From Casimicrobium huifangae (lineage in GTDB: Bacteria; Pseudomonadota; Gammaproteobacteria; Burkholderiales; Casimicrobiaceae), in contig NZ_CP041352.1 in assembly GCF_009746125.1 (NCBI RefSeq), positions 3,704,436-3,768,435 of the forward strand: a DNA stretch of 64,000 bases, read 5' to 3'. Both the position numbers and the translations under genes were made by a program. Under the pieces are notes generated by a model. That model was given only the letters and a program-made list of their open reading frames with translations, searched no databases and had not been told where the DNA came from. This document shows, piece after piece, positions 7,040 through 16,518 of the stretch; positions within the stretch are counted from its first letter, which is position 1, and the number at the start of each line of letters is the position of its first letter.

Positions 7040-7639
7040 TTACGGATACTTGATGCTGCAGCCATACGGGGTTGAGGTGGCCACCGTGATCGGCTTGCCG
7101 GCCAGGGTTTCGTCGAGCGCGGCGCGAACAAAGTTCTTTGCCGTTTTAACGTCGGCCGGGTTGGCGCTGCGCTTGTCATCGATCCCGCCGGCATAAACGA
7201 GCTTGCCATTGGGGTCGATCACGTACATATGCGGCGTGGTTTTCGCCTCGTAGGCCATGCCCGCCTTGCCAGTCTCGTCCATCAGCAGATAGCTCGACGC
7301 GCCCTTCCACTCGCCATTCATTTTGGCGTTGAGTTTGGTCGGCTCAAGGTAGTCGGTGGCGGATTTGTTGGTGCTGTTCACCGACAGCCAGACCACGCCT
7401 TTGGCCGTCGCGTCCTTCTGCAAGGACTGCATGTTGTTCGAGTTGTAATGCTTCTGCACGAAGGGGCAGCCGGGGTTGGTCCACTCCAGCACCACGTGTT
7501 TGCCCTTGAAATCGGACAGTTTCACCGCCTTGCCGTTGACGTCGGTCAGTGCGAAATCGGGGGCCGGCTGGCCAATGCTGACAGCGTGCGCAGCCACCAC
7601 GGCAGTGGAAATCAGGAGGGTTGCGAGCGTTCGGATCAT
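7040..7639 (-). CDS. Periplasmic redoxin / AhpC-TSA family protein
   Basis: 199 residues from the ATG at 7639, chosen for its AAAGGAG site; the frame stays open upstream through repeat DNA. A signal peptide ends near AAHAVS. The thioredoxin fold follows: the GQPAPDFALTDVNGK entry, then the reactive cysteine in TNPGCPFVQKHY. Only one cysteine is in that motif, so it is a peroxiredoxin-like or single-cysteine redoxin rather than a CXXC thioredoxin. A second cysteine is near the C-terminus (YGCSIKYP). It lies between dsbD and the sox operon on the same strand, which suggests a periplasmic thiol role, but its substrate is unknown. Confidence 0.8.
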   Translation of the reverse strand: MIRTLATLLISTAVVAAHAVSIGQPAPDFALTDVNGKAVKLSDFKGKHVVLEWTNPGCPFVQKHYNSNNMQSLQKDATAKGVVWLSVNSTNKSATDYLEPTKLNAKMNGEWKGASSYLLMDETGKAGMAYEAKTTPHMYVIDPNGKLVYAGGIDDKRSANPADVKTAKNFVRAALDETLAGKPITVATSTPYGCSIKYP

Positions 7640-7668
7640 GGGGACTCCTTTTAGATTCAATGACGAGT

Positions 7669-7737
7669 GACGAATGACCAATGACGAAACGGGAGCGCGG
7701 CGGCGCGCACCGCACTTTCCGTCATTGGTCATTCGTC
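7669..7737. repeat. Inverted repeat between dsbD and the redoxin gene
   Basis: An 18-base sequence at 7669-7686 (GACGAATGACCAATGACG) is repeated exactly in reverse complement at 7720-7737, with a 33-base loop. The same sequence occurs once more near 62711-62735, beside hemW. It fills the gap between the dsbD stop and the redoxin start. Confidence 0.85.
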
Positions 7738-7769
7738 CAGCAGCGCGAAGCGCGCTCGTCCTGCGGCGC

Positions 7770-9965
7770 CTACAGCGCCGCCAAAGCCTCTTTGACGATA
7801 CCCGTTGTCAGCAGTTCCGGCAAGAGCTGCGCGGGTTTGCCGGGGGCGTGCAGCACGTAGACCGGCACACCGGAGCGGCCCATCGCGGTGAGTGCCTGAG
7901 TAATGCGTTCGTCGCGGTTGGTCCAGTCGGCGCGCATCAGGGTCACGTTTTTGGCAGCAAATGCCTGCTCGATCTCGGCGCGAGTGAGCACCAGCCGCTT
8001 GTTCGCCTGGCAGCTCACGCACCATGCCGCCGTGAAGTCCACAAATACCGGTTTGCCCTCTGCGTTCAGTTTGGCGACAGCGGCGGGATCCCACGGCTGC
8101 CAGTTCGCGCTACCGGATTTGCCGGTCGCCGCCGAGGTCGCCGTCTGCGCCGGCTCGCCAGCCGGCCAGGCCAGCACTGCGGCCACCAGTGCCGCCGCAA
8201 CGCCGACCCAGCGCACTGTGGGGCGCATCGAACCAATCAGCCAGGCGCCGAACGCGAGCCCGACCAGGCCCAGCAGCCCGATCGCCGCACCATCCGCGCC
8301 AGCCTGCAGCGAGAGCACCCAGACCAGCCACACCACGGTGACAAACATCGGGAACGCCAGCACCTGCTTGAAATTGACCATCCACGGTCCCGGTCGCGGC
8401 AGCTTGTCCAGCCACTTCGGGAACCACGCCAGCAACACGTAGGGCAACGCCATGCCTAGTCCGAGCGCGGCGAACACCGCCAGCGCTGCCGCCGCCGATT
8501 GCGTCAGCGCGAACCCGAGCGCGGCGCCCATGAACGGTGCCGTGCACGGGCTGGCGGCGATCACCGCCAGCACACCGGAGAAAAACGCATCAACACCGGG
8601 ATGTTTTGCCTGCATCGACAACAGCGACGACGGCGCCAGCTGCCCGACCTCGAACGCGCCCATCAGGTTGAGTCCGATCAGGAAGAAGATCACCGCCAGC
8701 ACCCACACCACACCGGGGTTCTGCAGCTGGAAGCCCCAGCCGACGGCGCTCCCGGCGCCTTTCAGAGCCAGCAGCGCGCCCGCGAGCACGAGGAAGGAGA
8801 GCACCACGCCGACGGCGTAAAAGATGCCGTGCTGGCGCATCTGCTTCGCGCCATTCGCGGCGCTGCCGGAGTGCTGCGCGAACGACAGAATCTTCAGCGA
8901 AAGCACCGGGAACACGCAGGGCATCAGGTTCAGGATCATGCCGCCGACGAAGGCAAGCGCGAGGGCGGACCAGAAGGTGAGATCGGTGCCACCTGACGTC
9001 GCGCCGCTGGCAGCGCCGGTTGCGGCCAGCGCCGTTGCGCCCGCCGGTAGCGCGAAAGCCGAGGTTGAAACCGTTGCCAGCGTGTTGCCTGACAGTTCGC
9101 CTTTGGCGCCCACCGGCGCCCCGACCGCAGCCAGCAACACCGGGAAACTATCCGTCAGTTTGGCCCCATCCACCAGTTTGAGCTTCACCGCGTAACCACG
9201 CTCGGTCCGGTACACCTGCTGCACGGAGGGATCGCTGATCTGCTCCTGTACCGGGAATACATCAAGCCCGGTCAAATTGCCCGTGTTCGCCGGTGCCGTC
9301 ACGTCGAGCCAGACTTCCCGCGTCGGGTTCGGTGCGGCATATAGCGTCGCCTTCCACGCGCTGGCGTCGCCAGGCTGCGCGGCGCGGGCCGCGACAAAGC
9401 GGGCAGCGGCAGGCCCAGCAGGCGCGTCCTTGCCCTTTTCGCCCACTGGCAACGTCACGGCCACCTCGCCCTCTTCCGGGATGCACACATCCTTGCAGAC
9501 CAGCCACTCGGCCTTGCCTTTCAGCGTAATGCCGTCACCTGGCTTCGCCGAAGTTGGCACGCTCACCGTCAGCGGCAACACCACCTCGCCTTCGTAACCG
9601 AAGTTGATGATCGGCCCGGTTGCGAGCCGCTTCGGCGTCGGCCAGTCGAATTCACCCACACCATAACCAGCTGGAACCTGCCAGGTGATCTTGGTCGGAT
9701 ACCCGGAGTCGCCCGGGTTTTTCCAGTAGGTATGCCAGTGCGGTGCGTGCTTGATCGACAGGCCGATGGTGTTCTTCTCGCCCACCACCAGTGCCGTCTT
9801 CTCGGCGATCAGTTCGACCTCGGCGTGTTCGGTTTTGATCGGCGCGGCCTGCGACAAGCCGGCGAAAAGCAACGCCAACGCCACGGCCCACGTCGTCATG
9901 CCCGCGAAGGCGGGAATCCGGCGTCGTGCTCGACCGAAGGTCAAATTGGAAAAACGTGGCGTCAT
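7770..9965 (-). CDS. dsbD: DsbD/ScsB-type transmembrane thiol:disulfide interchange protein
   Basis: 731 residues in three parts. The periplasmic N-terminal domain (to about 300) has a cysteine pair in [13 protein letters not shown] transmembrane electron conduit with about eight helices carries the paired cysteines [10 protein letters not shown] and [10 protein letters not shown]. The C-terminal thioredoxin domain has the active site AAWCVSCQ. It moves electrons from cytoplasmic thioredoxin across the membrane to periplasmic partners. Next to sox genes it could keep SoxY reduced, as SoxV does elsewhere; that is inference. The start is uncertain: ATG 9965 gives a basic n-region, while ATG 9899 lies inside a REP palindrome. 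Neither has a good ribosome site. Confidence 0.88.
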   Translation of the reverse strand: MTPRFSNLTFGRARRRIPAFAGMTTWAVALALLFAGLSQAAPIKTEHAEVELIAEKTALVVGEKNTIGLSIKHAPHWHTYWKNPGDSGYPTKITWQVPAGYGVGEFDWPTPKRLATGPIINFGYEGEVVLPLTVSVPTSAKPGDGITLKGKAEWLVCKDVCIPEEGEVAVTLPVGEKGKDAPAGPAAARFVAARAAQPGDASAWKATLYAAPNPTREVWLDVTAPANTGNLTGLDVFPVQEQISDPSVQQVYRTERGYAVKLKLVDGAKLTDSFPVLLAAVGAPVGAKGELSGNTLATVSTSAFALPAGATALAATGAASGATSGGTDLTFWSALALAFVGGMILNLMPCVFPVLSLKILSFAQHSGSAANGAKQMRQHGIFYAVGVVLSFLVLAGALLALKGAGSAVGWGFQLQNPGVVWVLAVIFFLIGLNLMGAFEVGQLAPSSLLSMQAKHPGVDAFFSGVLAVIAASPCTAPFMGAALGFALTQSAAAALAVFAALGLGMALPYVLLAWFPKWLDKLPRPGPWMVNFKQVLAFPMFVTVVWLVWVLSLQAGADGAAIGLLGLVGLAFGAWLIGSMRPTVRWVGVAAALVAAVLAWPAGEPAQTATSAATGKSGSANWQPWDPAAVAKLNAEGKPVFVDFTAAWCVSCQANKRLVLTRAEIEQAFAAKNVTLMRADWTNRDERITQALTAMGRSGVPVYVLHAPGKPAQLLPELLTTGIVKEALAAL

Positions 9966-10010
9966 GGTTGAAGGGATTCAGTGAGGTCTGGATTCCCGCC
10001 TGCGCGGGAA
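9894..10010. repeat. Inverted REP pair bracketing the dsbD start codon
   Basis: Each 27-base copy is palindromic around GCGGG/CCCGC. The copies at 9894-9920 and 9984-10010 are inverted and match at about 24 of 27 positions. The first is inside the dsbD signal-peptide region, the second is just upstream, and the preferred ATG at 9965 lies in the loop between them. Confidence 0.85.
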
Positions 10011-10159
10011 TGACAAAGCAGCGACATTGGGAGGCGGACAACGTGAGAGCGGACAGCCGCGTTTTTGGTTCCCGCGACGCGAGACCCAGACCCTTACAAT
10101 TCAAGGGTTTAGAGCCAATTTTAGTGCGCCGCCGCAGCGTCGTGGCGCACGAGCCTGTC

Positions 10160-12820
10160 ATGGAACCCACCTACAACCACAAGGCGGTCGAAGCCGCCGC
10201 GCAATCGCATTGGTCCGCAACCGATGCCTACAAGGCCATCGAGAACGACCCGCGCTTCCCCAAAGGCAAGTATTACGCCTGCTCGATGCTGCCGTATCCA
10301 TCGGGCAAACTGCACATGGGCCATGTGCGCAACTACACGATCAACGACATGATGTACCGCCAGCTTCGCATGCGCGGCTACAACGTGTTGCAGCCGATGG
10401 GGTGGGACGCCTTCGGTCTGCCGGCAGAAAACGCAGCAATGAAGAACGGCGTGCCGCCGGCGAAGTGGACGTACGAAAACATCGCGTACATGAAGAAGCA
10501 GATGCAGTCGATGGGCCTCGCCATTGACTGGTCGCGCGAAATGGCCGCCTGCGATCCTCACTACTACAAGTGGAACCAGTGGCTGTTTTTGAAGATGCTC
10601 GAAAAGGGTATCGCGTACCGCAAGACGCAGATCGTGAACTGGGATCCGGTCGATCAGACCGTGCTCGCCAACGAGCAGGTGATTGACGGCCGCGGCTGGC
10701 GCACGGGTGCGCTGGTTGAGAAGCGCGAAATTCCGGGCTATTACCTCAAGATCACCGAATACGCCCAGGAGCTGCTGGACCCGGTTGCCAATCCCGACAG
10801 CGCCGACTTTCTCAAGGGCTGGCCGGATCGCGTGCGTGCGATGCAGGAGAACTGGATCGGCAAATCCGAAGGCGTGCGCTTCGCTTTCCCGCATGACATC
10901 AGGGACGCAAGCGGACAGCCGATTCAGGACGGCAAGATGTACGTGTTCACCACGAGGGCGGACACCATCATGGGTGTCACCTTCGTGGCCGTTGCGCCGG
11001 AGCATCCGCTGGCGGTGCGCGCAGGGGAGTTGAATCCTGCGCTGGCGGCGAAGATCGAAGCACTCAAGGCTGGCGGTACGACCGAGGCCGAGATGGCGCT
11101 CAAGGAAAAAGAAGGCGTCGCGACGGGCCTGTTCGTGACGCACCCGCTCACCGGCGACAAGGTTGAGGTGTGGGTGGGCAACTACGTGCTCATCACCTAC
11201 GGCGACGGCGCCGTGATGGGTGTGCCAGCGCATGATGAGCGCGATTTTGCATTTGCCAAGAAGTACGGTTTGCCCATTCAGCAAGTCGTCGCACTTGGCA
11301 GCAATGCTTTTGACACGGTTGCGTGGCAAGACTGGTACGGCGCGAAAGGCGATGGACTCGCGGTCAATAGCGGCAAGTACAACGGCCTCAAGTTCAAGGA
11401 TTGTGTTGACGCAGTCGCCGCTGACCTCACAGCCATTGGCCTTGGTGAGAAAAAAATCACCTGGCGCCTGCGCGATTGGGGGATTTCGCGGCAGCGCTAC
11501 TGGGGCACGCCGATTCCGATCATCCACTGCGATGAGCACGGCGCGCAGCCGGTGCCGTTTGATCAGTTGCCGGTGGTGCTGCCGGAAGATTGCATTCCCG
11601 ATGGTTCAGGCAATCCGCTGCACAAACACGAGGGCTTCCACAAAGGTGTCACTTGCCCGAAGTGCGGCAAGCTCGCGCGTCGTGAAACCGACACCATGGA
11701 CACCTTCGTCGATTCGTCATGGTATTTCATGCGGTATGCATCCCCCGGCAACAACGAGGCGATGGTCGATGCGCGCAACGACTACTGGATGCCGATGGAT
11801 CAGTACATCGGCGGCATTGAGCATGCAATTTTGCATCTGCTCTACGCACGCTTCTGGACGAAAGTCATGCGTGACGTTGGACTCGTCAAGTTCAACGAAC
11901 CGTTTACCAAGTTGCTGTGCCAGGGTATGGTGCTCAACCACGTTTACTCGCGCAAAAACGCGAAGGGCGGCATCGAATATTTCTGGCCCACCGACGTGGA
12001 AAACACCTTCGGCGCCGACGGTCGTGTGACGGGCGCCAAACTCAAGAGCGACGGCAGCACCGTGGACTACGGCGGCGTGACGACGATGTCGAAGTCGAAG
12101 AACAATGGCGTCGACCCGCAGGACTTGATTGAACGATACGGCGCCGATACCGCGCGCCTCTATATGATGTTCACGGCACCGCCGGAAGCCACGCTGGAGT
12201 GGAACGACGCGGCCGTGGAAGGCTCGTGGAAGTTCCTGCGCCGCGTGTGGGCCTACGCACACAAGCACGACGCCGCACTGCGTGCCGGAATCGCGGGGCC
12301 GCGTGATGAATCGAAGTTCAGCGACGCCGCGAAGAATCTGCGTCGCGAAATTCACACCACGCTCAAGCAGATCAATTTCGACTTTGAGCGCATCCAGTAC
12401 AACACGGTGGTGTCCGGTTGCATGAAAGTGCTCAACGCACTGGAAGCAGCTGACGTCGCGGCCGTCACGCCGCCGGCACTGGCGGAGTGTTTCTCGATTT
12501 TGTTGCGCGTGCTCTACCCGGTGTGCCCGCACATCACGCAAGCGCTCTGGCAGGAGCTTGGCTACGAGACGTGCTGCGGCGCACTGCTCAATGTGGCGTG
12601 GGCTGATGTTGACGAAAATGCATTGCAAAGCGACACCATCGAACTCGTGCTGCAAGTCAACGGCAAAACCCGCGGCGTGGTTGTGGTGCCATCCGGTGCC
12701 GACAAGGCCGCGATTGAGGCGGCAGCGGCCGCTTCACCGGACGTGGCGAAGTACGGCGAAGGGCGCGCACCGAAGAAGATCATCGTCGTGCCCGGAAGAC
12801 TGGTTAATGTCGTCGTTTAG
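10160..12820 (+). CDS. leuS: Leucyl-tRNA synthetase
   Basis: 886 residues from the ATG at 10160; the frame is open further upstream but the family N-terminus ([14 protein letters not shown]) begins here. Class I signature [11 protein letters not shown] and KMSKS-type motif [10 protein letters not shown] are both present. A CP1 editing domain lies between them (about 220-420), with [11 protein letters not shown] and a conserved [15 protein letters not shown]. The enzyme charges tRNA-Leu in the cytoplasm. The last codons and the TAG stop are part of the GGACGACG repeat array that runs on towards lptE. It is divergent from dsbD and probably co-transcribed with lptE and holA. Confidence 0.98.
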   Translation: MEPTYNHKAVEAAAQSHWSATDAYKAIENDPRFPKGKYYACSMLPYPSGKLHMGHVRNYTINDMMYRQLRMRGYNVLQPMGWDAFGLPAENAAMKNGVPPAKWTYENIAYMKKQMQSMGLAIDWSREMAACDPHYYKWNQWLFLKMLEKGIAYRKTQIVNWDPVDQTVLANEQVIDGRGWRTGALVEKREIPGYYLKITEYAQELLDPVANPDSADFLKGWPDRVRAMQENWIGKSEGVRFAFPHDIRDASGQPIQDGKMYVFTTRADTIMGVTFVAVAPEHPLAVRAGELNPALAAKIEALKAGGTTEAEMALKEKEGVATGLFVTHPLTGDKVEVWVGNYVLITYGDGAVMGVPAHDERDFAFAKKYGLPIQQVVALGSNAFDTVAWQDWYGAKGDGLAVNSGKYNGLKFKDCVDAVAADLTAIGLGEKKITWRLRDWGISRQRYWGTPIPIIHCDEHGAQPVPFDQLPVVLPEDCIPDGSGNPLHKHEGFHKGVTCPKCGKLARRETDTMDTFVDSSWYFMRYASPGNNEAMVDARNDYWMPMDQYIGGIEHAILHLLYARFWTKVMRDVGLVKFNEPFTKLLCQGMVLNHVYSRKNAKGGIEYFWPTDVENTFGADGRVTGAKLKSDGSTVDYGGVTTMSKSKNNGVDPQDLIERYGADTARLYMMFTAPPEATLEWNDAAVEGSWKFLRRVWAYAHKHDAALRAGIAGPRDESKFSDAAKNLRREIHTTLKQINFDFERIQYNTVVSGCMKVLNALEAADVAAVTPPALAECFSILLRVLYPVCPHITQALWQELGYETCCGALLNVAWADVDENALQSDTIELVLQVNGKTRGVVVVPSGADKAAIEAAAAASPDVAKYGEGRAPKKIIVVPGRLVNVVV

Positions 12821-13051
12821 GACGTCGCGCGGCTCTGCCGCGCCAGGACGACGCTCGCTGCGCTTGCCAGGACGACGGCCGCTGCGCGGCCTAGGACGCG
12901 AGGTTGGCAACGGGCACTGATCAGGCAAGCGAACGAGAATAGTTGAATGAAGAGAAATTTCTCCCCAGCATTGCGTCTTAGCGCGAAGCGCGTCGTCCTG
13001 GCAAGCGCAGCGAGCGCCGTCCTGGGTCGCGTAGCGACCGTCGTCCTGACC
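12811..13051. repeat. Facing GGACGACG repeat arrays around the lptE start
   Basis: Left array (12811-12904): about three units of CTAGGACGACG or CCAGGACGACG followed by a short variable hairpin. Right array (12973-13051): the same units in reverse orientation, GTCGTCCTGG. The two arrays can pair: 12847-12877 matches the reverse complement of 12991-13021 at 30 of 31 bases. The 113-base loop holds the lptE start at 12947, and the right array is coding sequence for the lptE signal peptide. Confidence 0.88.
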
Positions 13052-13540
13052 TTGGCGGTCGCTTCCTGCGGCTTTCACCTGCGCGGCGCGGCGAGCTACC
13101 CGTTCCAGAGCGTGTACGTGCAGGCGCCAACGACCTTTGGGGTCGGAACGCTGACGGTGGCGGGGGCTGGTGCCCCGGTGGTGCCTGATGTGATTGCGGG
13201 CCTCAGCCGTAACGGCATTGCCCTTAAATCGAAAATCGAGGATGCGGACTTCTCGGTGCGCTTCCTGCAAGTGTTCTTCGACAAGCGCGTGCTCTCGCTT
13301 TCCGGTGGCGGTCGTGCGCGCGAGTTCGAGCTGGAATACCGCGTGCGCTACGAGTTCGTCGACGCCAAGGGACGCCTGTGGGGCGAGCCGGGTGAAATCA
13401 CTATTCGCCGCGACTTTTCGTTCGCCGAATCGCAGGCGCTGGCGAAAGAAGCCGAGGAACGCCAGCTGGTGCGCGACATGCAGCTCGATGCGGCGGCGCA
13501 GATTTTGCGGCGCTTGCAGTCGGTGAAGCGACCGACCTGA
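12947..13540 (+). CDS. lptE: LptE, lipopolysaccharide-assembly lipoprotein
   Basis: 197 residues. The lipobox VASC places the lipidated cysteine at residue 41, followed by CGFHLRGAA, the usual LptE opening. LptE plugs the LptD barrel in the outer membrane and helps place lipopolysaccharide on the cell surface. The long signal peptide is odd: residues about 9-35 (LRLSAKRVVLASAASAVLGR and on) are the translation of a GTCGTCCTGG repeat array, which supplies most of the hydrophobic core. The ribosome site is weak, so the start is less certain than the identity. The leuS-lptE-holA order is common in proteobacteria. Confidence 0.88.
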   Translation: MKRNFSPALRLSAKRVVLASAASAVLGRVATVVLTLAVASCGFHLRGAASYPFQSVYVQAPTTFGVGTLTVAGAGAPVVPDVIAGLSRNGIALKSKIEDADFSVRFLQVFFDKRVLSLSGGGRAREFELEYRVRYEFVDAKGRLWGEPGEITIRRDFSFAESQALAKEAEERQLVRDMQLDAAAQILRRLQSVKRPT

Positions 13541-13555
13541 GCCCGGCGCAACAGC

Positions 13556-13646
13556 TGTAGGAGCAGCTCCGCCGCGACTGTTGGCGCGACGTTAACCATC
13601 AGTCGCGGCCCCGCGCCACTGCGCGCCCTGTCCGCGCTCCTACAAT
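13556..13646. repeat. GTAGGAGC inverted repeat between lptE and holA
   Basis: Starts TGTAGGAGCAGCTCCGCCGC and ends with the inverse GCGCTCCTACA. Related elements lie at 14831-14896, 41920-41986 and 51306-51371. It occupies almost the whole lptE-holA gap and ends a few bases before the holA start. Confidence 0.8.
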
Positions 13647-13652
13647 TCGGTG

Positions 13653-14666
13653 ATGCTCGTCTCACCCGACAATCTCGCCTCGAAGCTGCACGACGGCCTC
13701 AAGCCGCTCTACCTCATCCACGGCGAAGAGACTCTGACCAAGCTCGAAGCGGCCGACGCCATCCGCGCGGCCGCACGCAAAGCGGGCTACAGCGAACGCG
13801 AGCATTTTGTTGTCGAGGCGCATTTCGACTGGAGCCTGGTCACGCAGTCGAGCGACAACCTGTCGCTGTTTGCGACACAGCGCATCGTCGAAATCACCAT
13901 CAACACGGCCAAGCCTTCGGTGGATGCGGCGGAGTTCCTCGCTGGCATCGCGGCCGATCCACCACCCGACACGCTCTTCATCGTCATTCTGCAGAAGCTT
14001 GATCGTGCCGCGACCGACAGCGCATGGTTTGCGGCTTGTGACCGTACTGGGGTGACAATCGCGGCGCCGCTGGTGGAGCGTGACGCGTTGCCGCGCTGGG
14101 TGAAAGCGCGACTGACCGCGACCGGTTTTGACGCATCGCGCGAAGTGATTGATCTGATCTGCGAGCGCTGCGAGGGCAATCTGCTCGCAGCGAAGCAGGA
14201 AATCGAAAAGCTGTCCCTGCTGGTCAAGCCCGGCAAACTGGATGTGGACGATGTCCTCGGCGCTGTGGCTGACGTGGCGCGCTATGACGTAGGCGAGCTC
14301 TCCGAGGCCTTTCTGCGCGGTGACTTGCCGCGTTACGGTCGCGTGCTCTCGGGCCTGCAGGCGGAGGGCGAGCAGGCGCCGCGATTGTCGTGGCAGCTCT
14401 CCGAAGATGTGCATGCACTGGGCAGCATCTTCATGGCGCGCCGCGCAGGTGTGCCGATGGTGCAGGCGCTGCGCAACGCGCGGGTGTGGGGCAAGCGGCA
14501 AAAGGCGATGGAAGTTGCCACCAACCAGATCGACCCGCGCCGGATCGCCACGCTACTCAAGCAGTGCGCCACACTCGACGCGCAGAGCAAGGGACAGGCG
14601 CCCGGCGACGCCTGGCTGACACTGGGCGGCCTCGCTGCGCTGGCGCATGGGGCGCTGGCACTTTAG
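13653..14666 (+). CDS. holA: DNA polymerase III delta subunit
   Basis: 337 residues, the normal size. The N-terminus is LKPLYLIHGEETLTKLEAAD, matching the delta fold in which the Walker A site is degenerate. Conserved segments LFATQRIVEI, RCEGNLLAAKQEIEKL and the C-terminal collar domain follow. Delta opens the beta clamp during clamp loading. Two start codons are adjacent, GTG at 13650 and ATG at 13653; I took the ATG. Because the GTAGGAGC repeat ends just upstream, no separate ribosome site is obvious. Confidence 0.95.
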   Translation: MLVSPDNLASKLHDGLKPLYLIHGEETLTKLEAADAIRAAARKAGYSEREHFVVEAHFDWSLVTQSSDNLSLFATQRIVEITINTAKPSVDAAEFLAGIAADPPPDTLFIVILQKLDRAATDSAWFAACDRTGVTIAAPLVERDALPRWVKARLTATGFDASREVIDLICERCEGNLLAAKQEIEKLSLLVKPGKLDVDDVLGAVADVARYDVGELSEAFLRGDLPRYGRVLSGLQAEGEQAPRLSWQLSEDVHALGSIFMARRAGVPMVQALRNARVWGKRQKAMEVATNQIDPRRIATLLKQCATLDAQSKGQAPGDAWLTLGGLAALAHGALAL

Positions 14667-14706
14667 CCGGGTTTGGCCAGCGCTAGCGAGCTCGCGCCTG
14701 CAGTCG

Positions 14707-14820
14707 TGAGGGTCGTAGCCGCGATGCAGCGTGAGCGGAATCGAGGCATTTTGGTCCAGCCAATTTGCCAGACTCACACACGCGGATCTTCGAGTCCACT
14801 TCGTTGCATCGAGGCTACAG
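14707..14820. repeat. Two repeat families in the holA-rsmE gap
   Basis: Holds facing arms of the repeat GTAGCC-CGATGCAGC with a GGAATCGAGGC box (14707-14747 and 14799-14820). The same family recurs at 15620-15714, on the other side of rsmE, so rsmE is bracketed by it. The GTAGGAGC element at 14831-14896 follows directly. Confidence 0.75.
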
Positions 14821-14830
14821 ATCGGCCCCT

Positions 14831-14896
14831 GTAGGAGCGGCTTTACCGCGACCTCTCACACGAACGCAGACGGCCGCGGCAGAGCCGCTCCTACAA
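14831..14896. repeat. GTAGGAGCGGC inverted repeat at the rsmE stop
   Basis: Arms GTAGGAGCGGCT and AGCCGCTCCTAC are perfect reverse complements about 40 bases apart. The right arm overlaps the last codons of rsmE, so the element may act as its transcript end. Confidence 0.8.
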
Positions 14897-15595
14897 ATTT
14901 GCCAGCAACGCCATCGCGGCCACTGCGGCCGTTTCGGCGCGCAACACGGTGGCGCCGATTCGCAACTTGTGTGAGCAGTGCGCGAGCAACGTCTCACGCT
15001 CGTTAGGCGCAAAGCCACCTTCCGGTCCCACGAACACGTTCAGCGACGCGTGACTCACAGCCCTGGAATTTGCCTGTCCGAGATCGCCTTCTGCATCAAG
15101 CAAAACACTGATCGAGCCCTGCGTTTCCGACAACGCGTCACTCAACGGTATCGGTGCAGCAACGTCCGGAATGCGGTTGCGCCTGCACTGCTCGCACGCA
15201 GCGATCGCCACGCCGCGCCAGTGCTCGACGCGCTTCGCGACATCACCGGGGATGCGTTGCGAACGCTCGGTGTAGAGCGGTTGAATCGCTGCGACGCCCA
15301 GCTCGGTCGTCTTCTGGACCAGCCAGTCCATGCGGTCATTGGCGATCAGTGCGACGTAGAGGGTGACCTTCTGTACCGCTTCGCGTTCGATAGCGACGTG
15401 CTGCGCGGCAGTGACCACAACCTCGCGCTTGCCGATGCTGTTGATGGTCGCAGGCGTTTCGCCACCATGCCCATCAAACAGCACGATGCCATCACCGTCA
15501 CGCAGGCGCAGCACTCGGACGTGCTGGGCAGCCTCGGCCGACAGCGTGAAGGTCGAGTCCGGCGCGACGGCCTCTGAGCAGAAGAAACGCGGCAC
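14891..15595 (-). CDS. rsmE: 16S rRNA (uracil-1498-N3) methyltransferase
   Basis: 234 residues of the SPOUT family. It starts VPRFFCSE from a GTG at 15595, eight bases after an AGGA site; a second GTG at 15619 would add eight residues without support. N-terminal PUA-like domain, then the knotted methyltransferase domain with NVFVGPEGGFAPNE and a C-terminal LRIGATVLRAETA, both RsmE hallmarks. It methylates N3 of U1498 in 16S rRNA. It is on its own, with repeats on both sides. Confidence 0.95.
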   Translation of the reverse strand: MPRFFCSEAVAPDSTFTLSAEAAQHVRVLRLRDGDGIVLFDGHGGETPATINSIGKREVVVTAAQHVAIEREAVQKVTLYVALIANDRMDWLVQKTTELGVAAIQPLYTERSQRIPGDVAKRVEHWRGVAIAACEQCRRNRIPDVAAPIPLSDALSETQGSISVLLDAEGDLGQANSRAVSHASLNVFVGPEGGFAPNERETLLAHCSHKLRIGATVLRAETAAVAAMALLANL

Positions 15596-15619
15596 GGTAC
15601 TAATCCTGTGGCGAACCAC

Positions 15620-15714
15620 GTAGCCTCGATGCAGCGCAGCGGAATCGAGGCATTATTGAATCGAACAACGCCAGCCCCTCGATTCCGCGTTGCTGCATCG
15701 AGGCTACGGAACGC
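15620..15714. repeat. GTAGCCTCGATGCAGCG inverted repeat
   Basis: Facing arms GTAGCCTCGATGCAGCG (15620-15653, with a GGAATCGAGGC tail) and CGATTCCGCGTTGCTGCATC to GAGGCTAC (15680-15714). It fills the gap between rsmE and the alpha/beta hydrolase gene. Confidence 0.8.
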
Positions 15715-15717
15715 AGT

Positions 15718-16518
15718 TCACGATGCATTGGCAAATTTCCACAACGCGCTCAACACTGCATCAGGCGCTTCGCTCGTCATGTTGTGCCCCGCATCGCGGA
15801 TCGTCTCGGCGCGTGCGTTGCGCAGCGCGGCGAGCGCGCCCTGCGCAGCCTTTGGTGGGGTCATCATGTCGTACTGACCGATCAGCACCAGCGCGGGCGC
15901 GTTCACGGCAGCAGCCGCGTCGAGGCCGCCGGTGTACGCCTTGCACGCGGCGAGATCGTTGTGCAGCACGCCCTTTGCCATGCGGCGCATCAGCGCGAGG
16001 CTGTTACCCGGCAGCCATGACCCCGGCACCTTCTGGTTGTTGCCCAGGTGTCCCGCCGGCGCGTAGGACCAGTCGACGATCATGCGCCGCGCCTTTTCTT
16101 CGTTGTTCAGCGCAGCGTCGAGCAGTGCATCCCCCACCGCCATCGGCACAGCAGTCCCCACCAGCGCGAGTCTCGCGACGAGGTCAGCACGCTTCGATGC
16201 CAGCTCCAGCGCGGTCAGCGAGCCCATGCTGTGGCCAATCACGACGGCATTCTTCACCGGCACGGCATCAAGGCAGGCTGCTACCCACGCGGCCAGTTCG
16301 GGCACGCTGGTACACAGCGGCCCTTCGCTCTGGCCGTGGTCCGGCAAGTCTAGGGCGAGCACGTTCCAGCCGTGAAACGCGAAATAGCGCGATTGCAGCG
16401 ACCACACGCTGTGATCGTTGGCAGCACCGTGGATGAAGACAACCGTTGGTTGCATGGCGACGAAGGCGCGAGTGCCGGTGTAGGCGTAGGCAGTGGCGCC
16501 GTTCACTTGAATTTTCAT
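15718..16518 (-). CDS. Alpha/beta hydrolase
   Basis: 266 residues. Oxyanion region VVFIHGAANDHSVW, nucleophile elbow GHSMGS with the catalytic serine, a late acidic residue in QYDMMTPP and a histidine in DAGHNMTS complete the triad. Family members hydrolyse esters, lactones or C-C bonds; the substrate cannot be told here. The ATG overlaps the metY stop as ATGA, so the two are translationally coupled and the hydrolase may act on a small metabolite linked to that pathway. No signal peptide. Confidence 0.85.
   Translation of the reverse strand: MKIQVNGATAYAYTGTRAFVAMQPTVVFIHGAANDHSVWSLQSRYFAFHGWNVLALDLPDHGQSEGPLCTSVPELAAWVAACLDAVPVKNAVVIGHSMGSLTALELASKRADLVARLALVGTAVPMAVGDALLDAALNNEEKARRMIVDWSYAPAGHLGNNQKVPGSWLPGNSLALMRRMAKGVLHNDLAACKAYTGGLDAAAAVNAPALVLIGQYDMMTPPKAAQGALAALRNARAETIRDAGHNMTSEAPDAVLSALWKFANAS

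Noticed and set aside
10121-11539. Minus-strand open frame of 472 codons inside leuS
   Set aside because: Antisense to leuS and without recognisable domains or ribosome site.
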